Virus record (IMG/VR): IMGVR_UViG_3300044625_000400 | Location: 1-28,498 of that record | Direction: 5' to 3' (one strand) | Source: a virus | DNA length: 28,498 nucleotides | Shown here: positions 21,438 through 28,498 of the stretch, one piece after another | Position numbering within the stretch: position 1 is the stretch's first letter | Layout: every line of letters begins with the position of its first letter | Made by a program: the position numbers and the translations under genes | The notes under the pieces: model-generated | The model's input: the letters and a program-made list of their open reading frames with translations, nothing else | Databases searched by the model: none | Told to the model about the DNA's origin: nothing

Positions 21438-22744
21438 TGGAACTACTAGACAAGCAGAAAGAAGCACTGGTCTATCTACGCAATAACCATCCTGCCAACA
21501 TGATCTTGTATGGAGGTGCAGCAGGAGGAGGCAAGACAAGACTGGGCTGTATTTGGCAGATACAGAGGAGACTCAAGTATGCAGGCACTAAGTCTCTCAT
21601 TGGGAGGTCTAAGCTAGATACCCTAAAAAAGACTACCATAGCGTCATTCTTTGAGACTACTAGACTGATGGGACTACAGCCCCACACTCACTACAATTAC
21701 AACCAACAGAGCAATACTATCACATTCTACAATGATAGTCAGATAGTGCTTGCAGACTTAGCTTACAAGCCCTCAGATCCCCACTATCAAGACTTGGGAG
21801 GACTGGAGCTGACTGATGCATTCATAGATGAGGCAGCAGAGGTACATGAGAGAGCTATCACTACTGTGCTAAGTAGGATAAGATATAAGCTCAATGAGTA
21901 CAACCTGGTACCTAAGCTGCTCATGACATGCAACCCCTCTAAGGGATACCTATACAATGAGTTCTACCATCCCCATCGCGAGGGCAGATTGAGTCCTGAT
22001 AAAGCTTTCATCCAGTCTCTCAGTGCAGATAATTACATGCTACCCTCATCATACATGGGCATCCTTAACACATTGCCGGAAGTGGATAGGAAAAGACTAT
22101 TATTGGGAGACTGGGACTTTGATAGCAGTGATGATAGACTGTACTCTTATTCTGAGCTGCTCAGATGTTTCAGAGATAAGTCAGACAGTCTCACTGATTG
22201 CTACATCACAGCTGATATTGCGCGTTTGGGTAAGGATAGGACTGTCATTTGTGTATGGAACGGATTGCACCTGGAGAGGATGGATCTACATCTTCACAAG
22301 AGAGTCAATGAGATAGTGGACATCATCAAGAGACTGATGGAGGAGTATCAGGTAAAGCTCTCCAATGTTATCTGTGACGAGGATGGTATCGGGGGAGGTG
22401 CGGTAGATTATCTCCGTTGCCCAGGATTTGTCAATGGATCAAAAGCTTTCAGACCTAACTACAAGAATTTAAAAGCTGACTGCTACTTCAAGCTAGGTGA
22501 TATGATAGACAAGAATGAGATCACATTCAACAGCAAGTATAAAGATCAAATCACAAAGGAGCTAGAGCTAGTAAGGAGAGCCAATGTAGGCAGTGATGGT
22601 AAGCTGATGGTAACTGATAAGGAAACTATTGCAGCCAAAGCTGGAGGACTCTCCCCTGACATTGCAGATAGTATCATGATGCGTGCCTACTTTGAAGTCA
22701 ATAAGAGAGACGGTAGGTACTTTGTTGGAGGAGTAGCTGTCTAA
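21437..22744 (+). CDS. terL: Terminase large subunit (ATPase and nuclease)
   Basis: 435 residues from the ATG at 21437. Walker A is GGAAGGGKT at 26-34. Walker B is LTDAFIDEAAEV, and the coupling motif is KLLMTCNPSKG. The RNase-H-like nuclease has its three acidic stations: TADIARLGKDRTVICVWNG, VICDEDGIGGGAVDYL, and GLSPDIADSIMMRAYF. All three are present, so the enzyme should be active in cutting and pumping DNA into the prohead. It ends the rightward arm and its stop overlaps the stop of the opposing gene (22741-22744). The small subunit lies about 10 kb away on the other strand. Confidence 0.95.
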   Translation: MELLDKQKEALVYLRNNHPANMILYGGAAGGGKTRLGCIWQIQRRLKYAGTKSLIGRSKLDTLKKTTIASFFETTRLMGLQPHTHYNYNQQSNTITFYNDSQIVLADLAYKPSDPHYQDLGGLELTDAFIDEAAEVHERAITTVLSRIRYKLNEYNLVPKLLMTCNPSKGYLYNEFYHPHREGRLSPDKAFIQSLSADNYMLPSSYMGILNTLPEVDRKRLLLGDWDFDSSDDRLYSYSELLRCFRDKSDSLTDCYITADIARLGKDRTVICVWNGLHLERMDLHLHKRVNEIVDIIKRLMEEYQVKLSNVICDEDGIGGGAVDYLRCPGFVNGSKAFRPNYKNLKADCYFKLGDMIDKNEITFNSKYKDQITKELELVRRANVGSDGKLMVTDKETIAAKAGGLSPDIADSIMMRAYFEVNKRDGRYFVGGVAV

Positions 22745-22989
22745 TTCTTTTTAGCTATTGCTGATATTCTGATTGACTGCTTTTCTTGATGTGCTGCCAT
22801 GACAGCCATGATACCTCTCAGTTCCTCATAAAAAAATTGAGCAATGAACTCACCATTCTCATTCAAGATTTGCACTTTTTCCTCATCAATATAGACCGTT
22901 GCACTCAGTAGCTCCTCATCGTTATCATCATCAGGATTGATGAAGATACATGGCTTGTATAGGCCCATCTTTATGTAGGTATTATTCAT
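22741..22989 (-). CDS. Small acidic protein, unknown
   Basis: 82 residues from the ATG at 22989, which overlaps the upstream stop by ATGA. It reads MNNTYIKMGLYKPCIFINPD, then DDNDEELLSATVYIDEEKVQ and FIAQFFYEELRGIMAVMAAH. It has a very acidic N-terminal half and a helical end. No family recognised. It is the last gene of the lysis block, and its stop codon overlaps the terminase stop in the opposite direction with no spacer at all. Confidence 0.55.
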   Translation of the reverse strand: MNNTYIKMGLYKPCIFINPDDDNDEELLSATVYIDEEKVQILNENGEFIAQFFYEELRGIMAVMAAHQEKQSIRISAIAKKN

Positions 22990-23348
22990 AAGATCAGAGC
23001 TAAAATGATCACCAATATACCACCCTCTACCAGTGCAGCAGTTCTCCATCCTCTTATACGTTTCTCTTTTTTACTGATAATGTCCTTTTTTTGCGATATA
23101 TCACCCTCTAATTGTGCAATATATTGCACATTGTGACTAATTATCTCATTTAGTGAGTGATTTATCATACTAAGATTGTCATTATCTGCCTGCAGATATT
23201 CCATCCTAGTGACTCCCATCACTACCAGTCTCCTCTCAATCCTTAAAGTATCCAGCTTTCTCAAGCTCACTGAGTCTTTTGATAGCTTTTGTGTAGCTGC
23301 TATCAATGGCAATGCTATCATACAGATAGATAGTATCAATCTTCTCAT
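22986..23348 (-). CDS. Spanin-like protein with signal peptide and C-terminal helix
   Basis: 120 residues. A basic start and hydrophobic run (MRRLILSICMIALPLIAATQ) look like a signal peptide or N-terminal anchor, then a coiled-coil stretch (LSMINHSLNEIISHNVQYIA, QLEGDISQKKDIISKK). The last 20 residues (WRTAALVEGGILVIILALIL) are a transmembrane helix. Its start lies inside the upstream gene in another frame, a 113-base overlap as in nested Rz/Rz1 pairs. This suggests the inner part of a two-component spanin, or a single-protein spanin. The assignment is from architecture alone. Confidence 0.5.
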   Translation of the reverse strand: MRRLILSICMIALPLIAATQKLSKDSVSLRKLDTLRIERRLVVMGVTRMEYLQADNDNLSMINHSLNEIISHNVQYIAQLEGDISQKKDIISKKEKRIRGWRTAALVEGGILVIILALIL

Positions 23349-23541
23349 GGTATATCTCTTTGATTTTTACTCTTGTCTTGACAAGTGTGTCAATTCTTTG
23401 CTCTATTACTTTTTGTATTGAGTCATGTCTCACTGTCACTACTTCCACTTTCTTTCTGCCACAGCTCTGAATGATTGCAGCTATCAATAATAGTACTGCA
23501 ATGCTTATCATGATCACTGCATCAATATACTTTGCCTTCAT
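23236..23541 (-). CDS. Spanin-like protein, lipoprotein or N-anchored
   Basis: 101 residues. An N-terminal hydrophobic segment (DAVIMISIAVLLLIAAIIQS) ends at Cys27 followed by GRKK. IIQSC is a possible, imperfect lipobox, and Bacteroidota tolerate loose ones. The rest is an extended, charged periplasmic part with regular hydrophobic spacing (VVTVRHDSIQKVIEQRIDTL, KIKEIYHEKIDTIYLYDSIA). It starts 20 bases inside the metallophosphoesterase gene and overlaps the next gene by 113 bases. If Cys27 is acylated this is the outer-membrane partner; if not, a simple membrane-anchored i-spanin. Confidence 0.5.
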   Translation of the reverse strand: MKAKYIDAVIMISIAVLLLIAAIIQSCGRKKVEVVTVRHDSIQKVIEQRIDTLVKTRVKIKEIYHEKIDTIYLYDSIAIDSSYTKAIKRLSELEKAGYFKD

Positions 23542-24505
23542 ATATTTTCTTATTCTCTACATGGAAATTTTTTCCGTCTCTGTGCAAGATAGCAAAGCCA
23601 TGATTCCACTGATTAGCTGGTCTGTATCTAGGTGATAAGTCACAGAGACAACCAACAGACCATGTGGTGATGATCTTACCATTGATGTCCTTCTCATTGT
23701 GTTCAGATGTCTGATGCCAGTGTCCACAGATTGCATGACTCTTAGCTCTTAGGTAGAGACCCCTTGCAATGTTTACAGGACTGAATACATTCTGCCCAAA
23801 TTCGTGACCATGTACTACATTCAAGCTGTTGAACTTAGCAAATGTCCTACCATCAATCCACTCTACTCCATACTGATCTAGCCACATAAGAGACTGCAAG
23901 TTGAATGCATCTATCTCTACCAGTTCCGGTGCATGTGATGATAAGTATCTCCAGTACCTCTCCTCATGATTGCCCTCTTTGTAGTATACTTTTTTGAATA
24001 GTGGGGATACCATCTTCAGGAATGACCTCACTGTCTCAAGCTCTTGAGAGAATGACCTAGATTCGGGATCCTTCTCCCATCTTGATAGCGTGTGGCAGTC
24101 TAGTATATCTCCATTGAGATACAATGTATCACAGCCTTTCTCTAGTCCATAGGTCAGAGCAATGCTCAAAGCTTCCTCATCATGGTAGGGGAAGTGAATA
24201 TCTTTGAGCAAAAGTATCTTTTCACCCTTGATATTGACTGGCATCCTCTTGACAATGGCTGATTTAGGCAGTGTGAAGTAGGGTGATTTAGCTACATACA
24301 GACTCTTGTCTGTTGTTTCTAGATGATTTCTAGAGCCTTTCTGTCCCCTAATTATTCTTATCAAATCTCTAGCTGACTCTGTATTCTTGTAAAGCTTTCC
24401 ATGCTCTTTCTTTAGGAGCTTAGCTAGTGTCATGTGAGGCATGTCTTGATGATTTCTGCAGTATTCCTCTGCTGTCAATCTAGCTAAAGTCTTAGGTCTA
24501 CTCAT
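23522..24505 (-). CDS. Calcineurin-like metallophosphoesterase
   Basis: 327 residues. The metal-binding set of the fold is complete: KDIHFPYH (Asp102, His104), LNGDILDCH (Asp132-Asp136), EGNHEERY (Asn179, His180), VVHGHEF (His232, His234) and CGHWHQT (His262, His264). The N-terminal 85 residues are a basic helical domain (ARLTAEEYCRNHQDMPHMTL, KNTESARDLIRIIRGQ) that may bind DNA. Phage members are known as DNA phosphatases or nucleases; the substrate here is unknown. The gene lies between the lysis enzyme and the spanin-like genes, which is unexpected for a DNA enzyme. The ATG at 24505 is preceded by ACTAATAA, a weak relative of the TACTAATAGAT motif. Confidence 0.85.
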   Translation of the reverse strand: MSRPKTLARLTAEEYCRNHQDMPHMTLAKLLKKEHGKLYKNTESARDLIRIIRGQKGSRNHLETTDKSLYVAKSPYFTLPKSAIVKRMPVNIKGEKILLLKDIHFPYHDEEALSIALTYGLEKGCDTLYLNGDILDCHTLSRWEKDPESRSFSQELETVRSFLKMVSPLFKKVYYKEGNHEERYWRYLSSHAPELVEIDAFNLQSLMWLDQYGVEWIDGRTFAKFNSLNVVHGHEFGQNVFSPVNIARGLYLRAKSHAICGHWHQTSEHNEKDINGKIITTWSVGCLCDLSPRYRPANQWNHGFAILHRDGKNFHVENKKIYEGKVY

Positions 24506-25043
24506 TTATTAGTGTATAGGTGAATACTCCCTTCCCACTGTCCTTGCATTTCTTTAGTAAAAAATTGAAATCTGATGGGTCAGCTATCACCTGGCACCCT
24601 GCACTCCACTTGTCCACTAGCTTGCTCATCAAATTAGCATTGGCTCTGTGTATATTGATACCAAACATGCCCCTATCTATCACTCCCCCTACATCTGCTT
24701 TCTCATCTCTGTTGGCATCTCTGAACACATTGACTGGCATGATCTGTACAAGCGCCTCATATTTGCCCTGATGCAGTCCTATCCTCCAGCTATTTTTGTA
24801 CTGCCCCTCTTGGAGGACAGCGGTACCTTTAGGATTGAGTAGATTTTTTAGCCAGTGCTTACCTGGTCTAGTAGTGGCATGAAATGAATAGGCCTTGTCT
24901 CCATCAATCAAGAAGATATTGTCACAAAAAGTATTGGGTACATAGTCTTTCGTTCTGATACCTACTAGGTGAAACCTCTCCCACTGATATCCCTTGATGG
25001 CGAACTTTTCCTGCATCCAGGATAGGTTACTTATTGTCAGCAT
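24498..25043 (-). CDS. L,D-transpeptidase-like lysis enzyme
   Basis: 181 residues. The C-terminal active-site segment GMFGINIHRANANLMSKLVD followed by KWSAGCQVI has the order His (132) ... Ser (147)-x-Gly-Cys (150) of the YkuD L,D-transpeptidase fold. IFLIDGDKAYSFHATTRPGK at about 43-62 fits an early strand of that domain. Small phage proteins of this type occur next to holins in Bacteroidota phages and probably cut or modify peptidoglycan. An alternative start is Met10 (25016), which would avoid the 17-base overlap with the gene before. No signal peptide, so it needs a holin. Stop overlaps the metallophosphoesterase gene by 8 bases. Confidence 0.7.
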   Translation of the reverse strand: MLTISNLSWMQEKFAIKGYQWERFHLVGIRTKDYVPNTFCDNIFLIDGDKAYSFHATTRPGKHWLKNLLNPKGTAVLQEGQYKNSWRIGLHQGKYEALVQIMPVNVFRDANRDEKADVGGVIDRGMFGINIHRANANLMSKLVDKWSAGCQVIADPSDFNFLLKKCKDSGKGVFTYTLINE

Positions 25044-25218
25044 TCAGCTTTTGTATTTTCTTATGATAATAGATGATGGTCATAACTCCCACGACAATAG
25101 CGACCAGACCAGCAATGATCTTGACAATGATCTCCACTTCCTCTAGGTTAGCTACTGATGCCATGCTTATTGATGTGACTGCACCTATTGTACCCGGTGT
25201 GTCATTATTTGTTACCAT
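25027..25218 (-). CDS. Single-helix membrane protein, holin candidate
   Basis: 63 residues. A short polar N-terminal part (VTNNDTPGTIGAVTSISMAS) precedes one transmembrane helix at about 31-50 (VKIIAGLVAIVVGVMTIIYY), then a basic C-terminal tail (HKKIQKLNADNK). Small proteins with one helix and a charged tail act as class III holins or as pinholins. It sits directly upstream of the lysis enzyme, with a 17-base overlap, which is the main support. Confidence 0.6.
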   Translation of the reverse strand: MVTNNDTPGTIGAVTSISMASVANLEEVEIIVKIIAGLVAIVVGVMTIIYYHKKIQKLNADNK

Positions 25219-25276
25219 TATTCTCTCTTTTTTTTAAGTCATTCATCATCTTGTTGTAGAAAGATTTCATTTTCAT
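25205..25276 (-). CDS. Possible very short basic peptide
   Basis: 23 residues, MKMKSFYNKMMNDLKKRENN plus GNK, between the connector and holin-candidate genes. It fills the only gap in this block and its stop overlaps the next start by 14 bases. It is too short for composition to judge, and it may be non-coding. Confidence 0.25.
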   Translation of the reverse strand: MKMKSFYNKMMNDLKKRENNGNK

Positions 25277-25296
25277 TTCATACTCTTTCCTCTTGT

Positions 25297-25869
25297 CTAC
25301 TTGACTGGTAGGAAGTCTTTTATTGACCATCGTAGTGTAGATTGTTTTAGACCTTGTGAGTACATCAATCCAGTCTGTGTATACAGTTGGGTATAAGGTG
25401 ACTGATCGGGTGATGTATTGCTGCTATATTCAGGGAATAAAGATACATTCTGTCTGATGTAGTCTAGCATTCTCTGTGTGTAATATCTCGCGTTATCTTT
25501 TGCTGCATCCATAAGCTTGTGCAGTTCACTCTCACTGATGCTTGTAGCATTCTCACTGTCTCTGCTGACTATATTTCCATTGTCATGCTTGTACACTAGC
25601 AAGGGATAGAGCTCAATCATGGTCCACCACACTAGCATCTTTCTCACATATTGGTCTATGAGTGTCTCATAGTCTCCTGCAAGGGTGCCAGCTTGTGCAT
25701 CTGCTTTCAGCTTATTGGTCAAATCAGTACCTAGATAGTTCACTAGATACTTGTCTTGTGCAAGATATATGCATGGTCTGATGATGGCAGTGTCTACACT
25801 GTCATTGATTGCTGTATATTTCTTGATGAATGTCTCATCAATTAAAAGTATTTCCGGTAGTACTGCCAT
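25297..25869 (-). CDS. Head-tail connector-like protein
   Basis: 190 residues from the ATG at 25869, four bases after the portal stop; an upstream in-frame ATG at 25929 would lie inside the portal gene and is rejected. The sequence is mainly helical: ETFIKKYTAINDSVDTAIIR, ACIYLAQDKYLVNYLG-type (PCIYLAQDKYLVNYLGTDLT), DQYVRKMLVWWTMIELYPLL, NARYYTQRMLDYIRQN. This helix plan, just downstream of the portal, matches the gp6-like connectors that extend the portal ring in Bacteroidota phages (DUF6712-type in my memory). The end (SLFPEYSSNTSPDQSPY) is polar and probably flexible. Confidence 0.6.
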   Translation of the reverse strand: MAVLPEILLIDETFIKKYTAINDSVDTAIIRPCIYLAQDKYLVNYLGTDLTNKLKADAQAGTLAGDYETLIDQYVRKMLVWWTMIELYPLLVYKHDNGNIVSRDSENATSISESELHKLMDAAKDNARYYTQRMLDYIRQNVSLFPEYSSNTSPDQSPYTQLYTQTGLMYSQGLKQSTLRWSIKDFLPVK

Positions 25870-25873
25870 TTTA

Positions 25874-28168
25874 TTATCCGTATTTAAGTGATCCTCTGCC
25901 TGGTCTGTTAATTGGTGCAATTCCCTCAATGCCTTTCGGCTTTACATAAGGTACATTTCCCACTCTCTTATCATTGTCAAGTCCCTTGTTAGGTAGGAAC
26001 TTTCCTTTCTCTTGTTTTCTAAAGTATATCTGACGCCTCCAGTGATGATGACAGTAGGCTCCCCCGACCCAACGGAAGATATCGTATTCACTCTGCCCTG
26101 CAGGAGCGAACTCACCATTCACTCCATCATCACTCATCTGTTGAATGTCCTCATATTTGAACACTGCCCCAGCTTTTGACATTGCTACCATCTCAATACA
26201 GAAGTCTCTGCTATTAGCTGATAGATTTTGACTGTATGCATATCTCAGTTTGTATAGTCCAGCATCACCCCACTGACTTCTCTCTGACTCATCACCCTTA
26301 GCATAGCTATCAAGTGACTGACACTGTAGTACAAAGTCCTCCTCTGCTAGTGCATCAGTGACTTTCTCATCACTAAGTAGCTCCCATTCATCATTGATGT
26401 ACTCAGCTTTTGCTTTTAGTTGCTCAATGAATGCTGCACCTTGCTCATCTGAAAAGTCATTCCATCCACCTGCACATGATTGTGAATTTGCTCTCTCTAG
26501 TATTCTAGCTGCCCAGTCTTTACCTGGATCTCCACCCCATAACTGCCATGCTATTCTGCCTGCTGTTGGAAATCCTTCCTCTCCCTGATTCCACCCTAGA
26601 GCTTCCTTGTCCACTTCATGTCTAGCAAAGTAACTATTCATTCTAGCCACAGTGTCTAGTGATAAGTTACGCATGTTGGAGATGTCTCTAGCTCTCGCTA
26701 CTCCTACCTCAGTTCCTCCTCTCTTGTACTCCTCTCTCCACTTTAGACCTAGCTCAGCCTCTGCTGCCATTTCTTTAGTGGGTGCAAAAGAGTTCTCCTC
26801 CTCCTCCGCAGCTAGTACTTTTTTTTTTAAAGCACTGAGTACAGTTGCTGGATTGATAGGTGTAGTAGATAGGTTATCAAAGATGCTATTGATCTGCTCT
26901 TGGCTTAGCATTGGGAATGATGCAGTAGTGATAGCTTTTGCTGATGGAACTGTCAATACATTCGCTGTAGTCTGTACAATGATCTCAAGTAGAGATGCTA
27001 TCTGCGCTCCATTGAGTGCTTGACTTGCTACATCTATTGGTGCAGCAGCAGTTGTATCAGATGGTAGAGCACCTTGCTCTTGTGCTATCTCAATGATGTC
27101 ATTCTTTTCAATGGTCACTTGTGATGGTACTCCATTGAATGCTAGTATCTGCTCTACTGCATCTGTGATGATGCGTTGAAATGGCTCAATTACTTGTTTA
27201 GTGAATACATATAGAGCAGCCTTAATCTCATCAGTGTTAGAGCCCAACCCATTGCCATCTGTTCTCACTCCCATAAGGAGAGGTGATGTCACTCTGTGAG
27301 CCACAATGATTTGAGAGGTAGCCTCTTTAGAGAGGTACTCATATTGCTTGTCAGCATCAGTGACTGGAAATGGCTGTATCACTGGTGCCTCATCTTTACC
27401 CTTAGTGAATGTGATGAGGAACTTACCAGCGTTCTGAGTGCCGGATAGATTTCTCTCAATCTCTCTAGAGATCAATCTCTGAGCTTCGGGTGATGGCTCA
27501 CCGTTGGGGAAGTTAATGTGAAAGGATGGAAAGAAACCATTCAGTATATTGTTCACATGGTACTCACTGATATGTCTAGTCAGTTCAATCCAATCTTTAC
27601 TACTGATATAATCGGGACGAGGATAGTACAATGATCCCACACTATGCAGATGGAAGAAAAGCACTTGTCTTGGTGATTGATCTTCGGGATTGAAAAGAGG
27701 TACATATTCGGGCTTGTTCTTTTGCTTTCTGATGTCTTGCCAGTCTCTGCTATACCATACTCCACATACATGATCTTCCTCATCTGATATAGCTAGTCTC
27801 ACATTCTCGAAAGGCAAGTGATTTACTTGCACAATGCGAGTGTGATCCATGCTGTAGATGAGTTCCCAATAGACTCCACCTTGTAGCTTTAGGTCTAGTG
27901 CAGATGAGCCTAATATATTATCTAGCTCAAGCTTTGCCATGTTCACCTGGCTTGCTGGATTCTCACTCTTGAAACCTTTACCAGCTATCATGAATGATAT
28001 ACTATTGACTAAGCTGCCATGTACCGGAGAACTCTGATAAAGGTCTATCAAATACTGCGGCATTGCATTTCCCTCTCCCCATTCAACCCATCCCTTCGTA
28101 GTCTCTTTCTCTACTTCCTCTACTTTGATGTACTTAGCTAAAGCTATATTTGTCAATTTATCATCCAT
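25874..28168 (-). CDS. Portal protein with long C-terminal extension
   Basis: 764 residues; standard portals of this kind are 400-500. The portal part covers about 1-445: VSFMIAGKGF-type start (NSISFMIAGKGFKSENPASQ), DLKLQGGVYWELIYSMDHTR, HVNNILNGFFPSFHI, and VAHRVTSPLLMGVRTDGNGL followed by IKAALYVFTKQVIEPFQRII. After an A10 run and an acidic linker (AAEEEENSF) come two more modules. One (about 470-565: KRGGTEVGVARARDISN, ARHEVDKEALGW, GRIAWQLWGGDPGKDWA) is known in phage head or protease proteins. The other (about 650-735: SRDFCIEMVAMSKAG, GGAYCHHHWRRQIYFRK) has a possible metal site. The last 25 residues are a Gly/Pro-rich tail. The portal is the DNA gate of the head; the extension may bring a minor head function. 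Confidence 0.8.
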   Translation of the reverse strand: MDDKLTNIALAKYIKVEEVEKETTKGWVEWGEGNAMPQYLIDLYQSSPVHGSLVNSISFMIAGKGFKSENPASQVNMAKLELDNILGSSALDLKLQGGVYWELIYSMDHTRIVQVNHLPFENVRLAISDEEDHVCGVWYSRDWQDIRKQKNKPEYVPLFNPEDQSPRQVLFFHLHSVGSLYYPRPDYISSKDWIELTRHISEYHVNNILNGFFPSFHINFPNGEPSPEAQRLISREIERNLSGTQNAGKFLITFTKGKDEAPVIQPFPVTDADKQYEYLSKEATSQIIVAHRVTSPLLMGVRTDGNGLGSNTDEIKAALYVFTKQVIEPFQRIITDAVEQILAFNGVPSQVTIEKNDIIEIAQEQGALPSDTTAAAPIDVASQALNGAQIASLLEIIVQTTANVLTVPSAKAITTASFPMLSQEQINSIFDNLSTTPINPATVLSALKKKVLAAEEEENSFAPTKEMAAEAELGLKWREEYKRGGTEVGVARARDISNMRNLSLDTVARMNSYFARHEVDKEALGWNQGEEGFPTAGRIAWQLWGGDPGKDWAARILERANSQSCAGGWNDFSDEQGAAFIEQLKAKAEYINDEWELLSDEKVTDALAEEDFVLQCQSLDSYAKGDESERSQWGDAGLYKLRYAYSQNLSANSRDFCIEMVAMSKAGAVFKYEDIQQMSDDGVNGEFAPAGQSEYDIFRWVGGAYCHHHWRRQIYFRKQEKGKFLPNKGLDNDKRVGNVPYVKPKGIEGIAPINRPGRGSLKYG
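26819..26828 (-). other. A10 run, possible slippery site inside the portal gene
   Basis: On the - strand TTA AAA AAA AAA GTA (residues 447-451), followed 10 bases later by GGAGGAGGAGG. A slip of -1 gives 14 more residues then TAA, i.e. a portal of about 464 residues. A +1 slip stops after one codon (TAC TAG). Both end almost exactly at the portal domain boundary. Confidence 0.4.
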
Positions 28169-28498
28169 TGTATATGTAGTCTGATGGTGTAGTAAATGAT
28201 GGAGTCTGATAGTAGGTCACTCCCGTTGTAGCTTCCATGAAACCTTCCTCTACCAGTCCCAAAGATAATGATGGGTCTAAATTACTCCCACTGTTTTGTG
28301 CATAAATATTGTAACAATATCTGCCTGGATCTACAAGCAAGATACCCCCATTCAAGGGGTCATTGACATTGGTGTCAAATTGCAAGTGAGTAACTCTGTT
28401 GTTCTCACTTAGTACTGTTGGAATGAAAAAATACTCCTTACCAGTGTTCTCATGTACGAGCTTCACTAGGTAGTGAGTATAAGTAGCAGCCAAGATCA
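28161..28498 (-). CDS. Structural protein of unknown role, cut by the right edge
   Basis: About 111 residues are seen; the frame is open to the edge so the N terminus is missing (a TTG at 28493 is not a safe start). The sequence is beta-rich: TYTHYLVKLVHENTGKEYFF, TVLSENNRVTHLQFDTN, NGGILLVDPGRYCYNIYAQN, SLGLVEEGFM. This pattern (R...F.I ... L..G...L..G.Y.Y.IY ...) is familiar from small virion proteins just upstream of the portal in Bacteroidota phages. It overlaps the portal start by 8 bases. Confidence 0.55.
   Translation of the reverse strand, partial: ILAATYTHYLVKLVHENTGKEYFFIPTVLSENNRVTHLQFDTNVNDPLNGGILLVDPGRYCYNIYAQNSGSNLDPSLSLGLVEEGFMEATTGVTYYQTPSFTTPSDYIYNG

Noticed and set aside
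13900-22744. Complete DGR cassette (reverse transcriptase, accessory gene, template repeat)
   Set aside because: No protein with reverse transcriptase motifs and no near copy of the variable region could be found on either strand; only the target gene is claimed.
25870-25929. Upstream ATG of the connector gene at 25929
   Set aside because: It would lie inside the portal gene in another frame; the ATG at 25869 starts four bases after the portal stop.
1-28498. Circular closure of the window (left edge joined to right edge)
   Set aside because: The scaffold frame at position 1 does not continue into the frame of the gene at 28498, and no major capsid gene is present, so sequence is missing between the ends.
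1-28498. CRISPR array, insertion sequence or integrase
   Set aside because: No regularly spaced repeats, no transposase- or recombinase-like protein and no terminal inverted repeats were seen.

Overview
The window is a 28.5 kb piece of a double-stranded DNA tailed phage (Caudoviricetes), or a prophage cut without its ends. Several signs point to a Bacteroidota host. Starts almost never have a Shine-Dalgarno sequence. Bacteroidota-type -7 boxes (TAnnTTTG) sit in the gene-start regions. Many small proteins are of kinds common in Flavobacteriia and other Bacteroidota phages. A tape-measure protein, a tail-completion protein and a tail hub are present, and no sheath or baseplate-spike gene is visible, so a siphovirus is the best guess. 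No integrase, tRNA, CRISPR array or insertion sequence was found. The major capsid gene is not in the window and both end genes are cut, so this is not a complete genome.

Layout. Two gene arms diverge from a control region at 13863-13980. Leftward (- strand) come a VRR-NUC nuclease, a sigma-70-like factor and a Cys-rich protein, closed by an intrinsic terminator at 12457-12480. About 430 bases without a gene but rich in possible RNA helices follow (11990-12404). The late operon then runs to the left edge: a conserved small protein, a mini zinc-binding protein, terminase small subunit, a frameshifted tail-chaperone-like gene, a tail-terminator/fibre fusion, a second fibre, tail proteins, tail hub, tape measure, prohead protease, a two-helix membrane protein and the start of a scaffold gene.

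Rightward (+ strand, 13981-22744) lie small early genes, an SSB-like protein, a protein with a DnaA domain IV, replication-type proteins, an HNH endonuclease, a run of AT-rich accessory genes that includes a C-type-lectin (DUF1566-like) protein, more small genes, and finally the large terminase subunit.

The rightward arm ends stop-to-stop against a second - strand block (28498-22741): a structural protein cut by the right edge, a portal with a long C-terminal extension, a head-tail connector, a single-helix membrane protein (holin candidate), an L,D-transpeptidase-like lysis enzyme, a metallophosphoesterase and a nested spanin-like pair. If the genome is circular or circularly permuted, the two - strand blocks would be one late operon, with the capsid gene in the missing piece.

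Most notable observations: (1) the lectin-type gene at 19434-19805 ends in a GC-rich patch whose alternating NNC codons are what a diversity-generating retroelement leaves in a variable region, yet no reverse transcriptase or template repeat is here; (2) a T9 slippery run followed by a perfect 7-bp inverted repeat in the tail-chaperone-like gene, with a well-formed -1 reading frame; (3) an A10 run exactly between the portal domain and its C-terminal extension; (4) an untranslated, helix-rich leader before the late operon; (5) an exact 11-mer, TACTAATAGAT, 0-5 bases before three - strand start codons; (6) strong CpG depletion, broken in the variable region and in one fibre tip domain.
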